NCBI GenBank assembly: GCA_946621635.1
Contig: CAMOOR010000069.1
Location: forward strand, 1-8,296
Reading direction: 5' to 3'
Length of the DNA stretch: 8,296 bases
DNA from: Colimorpha sp002372855
GTDB taxonomy: Bacteria; Bacteroidota; Bacteroidia; Bacteroidales; P3
Below are positions 5,035 to 8,296 of this stretch, in pieces (position 1 is the stretch's first letter; every line of letters begins with the position of its first letter). The notes under the pieces are model-generated. The model made no database searches. It was given only the letters and a program-made list of their open reading frames with translations, and was not told where the DNA came from. A program made the position numbers and the translations under genes.

Positions 5035-7267
5035 CGGCCAATACAGGAATGTTGTCGAGGAAGTCGCCGTCGGCTTCGAAGGAAACATGCTGCCCCTGTG
5101 GCCGTATCAGCACGTTGCGGTAGCCAACGGTTTGCGGTCGTGTGTAGCGGTTGAGCAATTTGACGGTAACGTGGCGGCAATCATCGGGCAGCGTCACCTT
5201 CAGGCGTACCAGACCTTCACCGGAGTCGAAGTTGACCAAATCCAGCTGGTTGCCGATGCCGGTGGCCAAAATTTGCGTCTTCTCTCCTGTAGCGTTGTAC
5301 GAATGAACCGAAACGTCGGTGCGACCGACCATATCGGTCAGTATGTTCCCAATCCACAGGCTGATTTCGACGTCGCCGTGGAATTCCACATCGTCGTCGA
5401 ACACCAGCGCTCCTTCGCGCAGGGCGCATTTCCCGGGAGTGGCGTTGAGTGCATAGCATTGTGAAACGGAGATTGTGGAATCGAACGTCCGGCGCAGTTC
5501 TGCTTGGGTCTCTTCTACCACGTCCTGCAGCGCTTCCGGGGCCAGTGTGTAGAGACGTGCCCCATCGATGGCTGTCAGCGGTGTGGCATGGCGGAGAATG
5601 CGTTTCTCGGCGGTGTTGAGGGCCGTGGTGTCTTCGGGTGTGGCCACAAGCAAAGGCCGTCCGTCAGGCAGTGCATGTGCGATTCCCAGAGGCGCAAAGG
5701 TGGTTCGTCCAATGGCAATGCATTGCCACGACTGGTCCATGTCGGAGCGCGAGCTGGCATTGCAGATCTGGGGCAGGCCGGTTTTCATCGATATGTAGGC
5801 GCTCTTGTGGAACATCTTCTCCCGGGCGGAGACGTGGGTCAGTTCGTTGCCAACGTTGAATACCGGTAGTGTAAGGATGGCTTGGTAGTTTCGCCATTCG
5901 TGGCGGTTCACCCATTGGTTCTCCGGCATGAGGTTGTCGTAGTCTGTCCATTCGGCCCATTGGTGGGTGAACTGGGTGCGGTTGTTGGCGTTGTAGGCCG
6001 AGGCCTCCCATGCCGTCAGCCCCACGGCTATGGCACACAAGGCTATCCGCCACCCCCTGGGCGATTGCTTGTACCATCGGTACAGCATGTAGAAGGCTAT
6101 AATTCCCACTACATAGTACAATAGCCAGGACAGGCGTCCCATGGCCCGGATTTGGGCCAGCGGGCCTATATAGCAGGGTGTGCTGCGGGGCATCATGGCC
6201 AGCGGCACTCCGCAGGCATAGATGGTCAGCAGCAGGGATGCCAGCAGCATGACATTCAGCCAGGGGTTGCCGGTGGCACGCACAAGACGGCGGTTGCGGC
6301 TCACCAGCCCCCACACCGTGCGGCATGCGATAATGAACAATACCGCTATGGGCAACGCTCCCAGGTAGCTCCATGCCTCCCATTCGGTCTGCACAATTCG
6401 GGTGAAGTCGATGGGCCCCGGTATGGCGTAGGGGAGGAGCAGGCCTGCCGGACGGGCATGATAGTACAGTAGCCCCCACGGTGTCGCCGTGCGGTTGCCG
6501 TCGCTATAGCCTATATGGCTGAACAGGTAGAAAACGGCTAACGGAAGCAGCACCTCCAGCAGTACCGCCACCGCCATCTTCCGCCAAGGCCACCGCTTCC
6601 CGTCGCGGCGCAGGCATAGCCACAGCAGTTCGAACAGCGCAACCACCATGAAGAAGACCAAATAGTACGGGTGGCTCAGTCCGAAAACCACGGCTCCTGC
6701 ACCCATGGCCAACGCCCATCCCCAATGGCCGCTGCGCGTGTGGCGCAGACAGAAAAAGAGTGCTGCGGGAATCGCGCAGTAATAGGAAAGAGAGATGTGT
6801 CCACCCATGCGCATCATCTGGGGCGAGAGCAGGGTGATGAGCAGGGCGGCCAAGGTGGCATAGCCCCATGGCAGCCCCAGATCGGCCAATACCAGATAAA
6901 GCAGCAGCGCACAGAGCACAACCGACAGCAGAACCATCAGGTTCATCAGGGGCAATACCGCCCGTTCAGGGTGGTCCACTCCGGCCTTGCGCAGCAGTTG
7001 CAGCGGCATGGCTATCAGGGGCTGCATGCCGGTGAACGTGTGGTATTCGCCATAGGGGTAATTCATGGCGTGGCTCTGGGTGGCCTCTTCGTCGTAGGCA
7101 ATGTGATAGCTGGTGACGTAAAGGTCTTTCACGGCGTCCTCGCTGCCGGTGGTCAGGAAATAGCTCCCCAGATGGCTGTACCAGCCAAAACCCCAGAAGA
7201 GCCCTATCAGCAGCAGAATGCCAGCTAGGGTGGTCGCCAACCCGATGCCCTTTCCTCTTGTTCCCAT
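5018..7267 (-). CDS. GT-C-like polytopic membrane protein, putative lipid-linked-sugar glycosyltransferase
   Basis: A 749-aa membrane protein. An N-terminal membrane segment (8-28) is followed by an extracytoplasmic loop with acidic residues (TTGSEDAVKDLY, 39-50; E43, D44) and the motif NYPYGEYHTF (69-78), which recall the first-loop acidic site and nucleotide-free donor chemistry of GT-C enzymes. Many further hydrophobic segments follow: about 105-128, 135-150, 160-174, 183-218, 231-250, 300-318, 336-358, 380-397 and 407-420. The remaining 330 residues (420-749) are soluble, predicted outside the cytoplasm, and end in a beta-rich region (620-725) that may be a carbohydrate-binding-like sandwich. 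I chose the ATG at 7267 because the open frame beyond it overlaps the glycosyltransferase gene in another frame; G-rich AAAAGGGGAAA precedes this ATG. It lies 11 bases after the GT2 stop, so the pair is surely cotranscribed. I infer that it uses the sugar-phospholipid made by that GT2. YfhO-like or other GT-C relatives are alternatives; acceptor and sugar are unknown. Confidence 0.75.
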   Translation of the reverse strand: MGTRGKGIGLATTLAGILLLIGLFWGFGWYSHLGSYFLTTGSEDAVKDLYVTSYHIAYDEEATQSHAMNYPYGEYHTFTGMQPLIAMPLQLLRKAGVDHPERAVLPLMNLMVLLSVVLCALLLYLVLADLGLPWGYATLAALLITLLSPQMMRMGGHISLSYYCAIPAALFFCLRHTRSGHWGWALAMGAGAVVFGLSHPYYLVFFMVVALFELLWLCLRRDGKRWPWRKMAVAVLLEVLLPLAVFYLFSHIGYSDGNRTATPWGLLYYHARPAGLLLPYAIPGPIDFTRIVQTEWEAWSYLGALPIAVLFIIACRTVWGLVSRNRRLVRATGNPWLNVMLLASLLLTIYACGVPLAMMPRSTPCYIGPLAQIRAMGRLSWLLYYVVGIIAFYMLYRWYKQSPRGWRIALCAIAVGLTAWEASAYNANNRTQFTHQWAEWTDYDNLMPENQWVNRHEWRNYQAILTLPVFNVGNELTHVSAREKMFHKSAYISMKTGLPQICNASSRSDMDQSWQCIAIGRTTFAPLGIAHALPDGRPLLVATPEDTTALNTAEKRILRHATPLTAIDGARLYTLAPEALQDVVEETQAELRRTFDSTISVSQCYALNATPGKCALREGALVFDDDVEFHGDVEISLWIGNILTDMVGRTDVSVHSYNATGEKTQILATGIGNQLDLVNFDSGEGLVRLKVTLPDDCRHVTVKLLNRYTRPQTVGYRNVLIRPQGQHVSFEADGDFLDNIPVLAARKSL

Positions 7268-7278
7268 TTTCCCCTTTT

Positions 7279-8241
7279 TTATTCTTGTTTTTCCCCTCCT
7301 CCTGTAATGCTTTCCACCAGGTAGATGGGGCGTGCTTTCACTTCGTCGAGAATGAGCCCCACGTAGTATCCGATGATGCCGACCACTGTCAGCAGTATCC
7401 CTGCAAAGGCCGATAGGAAGATGATCAGGGTGGTGTAGCCTCCTATGGGCTTGTCTATCATCCACATCACCAGCGAGTATATCAGCAGCACTCCGCTTAG
7501 CAGCACGAACACCAGACCGGCATATATGCCCAGCCGCAGGGGTGCTTTTGAGAAGGAGGCCATGGATGTCAGCGCCAGCTTTGCAAGTCGGGTGAGACTG
7601 TAGTGGCTCTCGCCGGCGGCACGGGCCGGGGCGCTGTAGCTGAGGGTGGCGGTGTCGAAACCAACAGTCTGCACCATGCCCCGCAGCAGGCGGCTGCGCT
7701 CGCGGTAGTTGCTGCGCAGCACGTCGCATACCCTTCTCGAAAGAAGGAAGAAGTCGCTGGCTTCAGGCACCATCCGGGTGTCCGAGAGGCGGTTCATCAG
7801 CCAGTAAAACATCTTCGACGTGATGTGTTTGGTCCATCCTCCGTCGGCACGTTCCTTGCGCATCATGGTCACGATATCCTTCCCTTGGCGGTACATGTCA
7901 AGCATGCGGCGCAGCTCCGCCGGTGGGTTTTGGAGGTCGGCGTCCATGCACACCACGGCATCGCCCGTGGCATGGTCTATGCCGGCAATCATGGCGGCCT
8001 CGTGGCCGAAGTTGCGTGTGAAGTGGATGGCTTTGACCGTGTCGCTTCCGTCGGCCAGGCTGTCCAGTATCTTCCTGCTGCCGTCGCAGCTGCCGTCGTC
8101 GACGAAGAGTATTTCCGCCTCGCAGTCGAGGGCAGATAGCGTCTCGGTCAGCTCTTTGTAGAACTGACCGAGTACCGCTTCTTCGTTGTAGACCGATACT
8201 ACAACAGAGAGTTTTATTGCTTTAGTATCCGAAGATTTCAT
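7279..8241 (-). CDS. Family 2 glycosyltransferase, GtrB/ArnC/DPM1-like polyprenyl-phosphate glycosyltransferase
   Basis: A 320-aa enzyme with a cytoplasmic GT-A domain (about 10-230) and two C-terminal membrane segments (about 236-260 and 270-295). The motifs are VVVSVYNEE (13-21), FVDDGSCDGS (46-55), RNFGHEAA (76-83), CMDADLQNPPAEL (98-110, with the metal-binding DAD at 100-102), ASDFFLLSR (161-169) and RAAGESHYSLTRL (207-219), the conserved Arg and Gly-Glu-Ser-x-Tyr region before the membrane part. This is the classical GtrB/DPM1 plan: the enzyme transfers a sugar from a nucleotide sugar to undecaprenyl phosphate on the inner face of the membrane. Which sugar cannot be told. The start at 8241 lies inside the end of the upstream gene (20-base overlap), and the GT-C-like gene follows after 11 bases, so a polycistronic unit is clear. 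The length is normal for the family. Confidence 0.92.
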   Translation of the reverse strand: MKSSDTKAIKLSVVVSVYNEEAVLGQFYKELTETLSALDCEAEILFVDDGSCDGSRKILDSLADGSDTVKAIHFTRNFGHEAAMIAGIDHATGDAVVCMDADLQNPPAELRRMLDMYRQGKDIVTMMRKERADGGWTKHITSKMFYWLMNRLSDTRMVPEASDFFLLSRRVCDVLRSNYRERSRLLRGMVQTVGFDTATLSYSAPARAAGESHYSLTRLAKLALTSMASFSKAPLRLGIYAGLVFVLLSGVLLIYSLVMWMIDKPIGGYTTLIIFLSAFAGILLTVVGIIGYYVGLILDEVKARPIYLVESITGGGEKQE

Positions 8242-8296
8242 CCAGCGTGAGCTTTTTCACCTTGCCGAACTTGCTCAGGGCGTTGAAGTCCATCTC
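8222..8296 (-). CDS. C-terminal end of an upstream gene, cut by the window edge
   Basis: On the - strand the frame from 8296 to the TAA at 8222-8224 is open for 24 codons and ends ...LTLDEIFGY. Codon use (GCC, CTG, AGC, AAG, GGC, GTG) matches the neighbouring genes. It overlaps the GT2 start by 20 bases, as in tightly packed operons. The only ATG seen (8293) would give a 23-residue peptide, so I read this as the tail of a longer protein that begins outside the window. The fragment is Lys- and Leu-rich and too short to assign to a family. The promoter of this - strand unit must also lie beyond the edge. Confidence 0.6.
   Translation of the reverse strand, partial: EMDFNALSKFGKVKKLTLDEIFGY

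Noticed and set aside
7268..7729. Upstream extension of the GT-C-like gene's frame
   Set aside because: It overlaps the GT2 coding sequence in another frame and looks like shadow translation; the ATG at 7267 is followed at once by a proper membrane segment.
1..8296. Mobile element, CRISPR, tRNA or defence system
   Set aside because: No repeat-spacer pattern, transposase, integrase, tRNA-like cloverleaf or defence-family motif was found; the genes have uniform composition.

Overview
The window looks like chromosomal DNA of a Bacteroidota bacterium, most likely order Bacteroidales. Three things suggest this. The intergenic stretches carry TAnnTTTG-type -7 elements (TATTTTTG at 84-91, TAATTTTG at 2655-2662). 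Starts are preceded by A-rich leaders, mostly without a Shine-Dalgarno sequence. Several protein families (DUF1573, a short Gre-like protein of the kind often mislabelled 3-oxoacyl-ACP synthase, a membrane-anchored metallophosphoesterase) are common in that phylum. Coding DNA is GC-rich, especially at third positions, while spacers are AT-rich. That base use also produces long antisense shadow ORFs. The genus cannot be fixed from the sequence.

Layout. The + strand carries five genes in two likely transcription units. Unit 1 (132-2549) is a DUF389 polytopic membrane protein followed after 30 bases by a four-TM calcineurin-like phosphoesterase. A 155-base AT-rich spacer follows, holding a -7 element embedded in a nested inverted repeat. 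Unit 2 (2705-5034) is a secreted DUF1573 protein, a class I PLP-dependent aminotransferase with an unusual Lys/Ala-rich tail, and a GreA/GreB-like protein whose start codon overlaps the aminotransferase stop (ATGA).

The - strand carries a three-gene run read from right to left. It starts with the C-terminal end of a gene cut by the window edge, then a GtrB/DPM1-type family 2 glycosyltransferase, then a 749-aa GT-C-like membrane protein with a large C-terminal soluble region. The first two overlap by 20 bases and the last two are 11 bases apart. The natural reading is a two-step glycosylation module: the GT2 charges undecaprenyl phosphate with a sugar on the cytoplasmic side and the GT-C-like protein transfers it on the other side of the membrane. 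The two strands meet tail to tail with a 17-base overlap of the last codons and no room for a terminator.

No RNA gene, CRISPR array, insertion sequence or prophage gene was seen. The window is mostly ordinary core or near-core genome. The points most worth a second look are the Lys/Ala tail with an A7 run placed so that a -1 slip would fuse the aminotransferase to the Gre-like protein, the inverted repeat around the unit 2 promoter, and the undescribed GT-C-like partner of the GT2.
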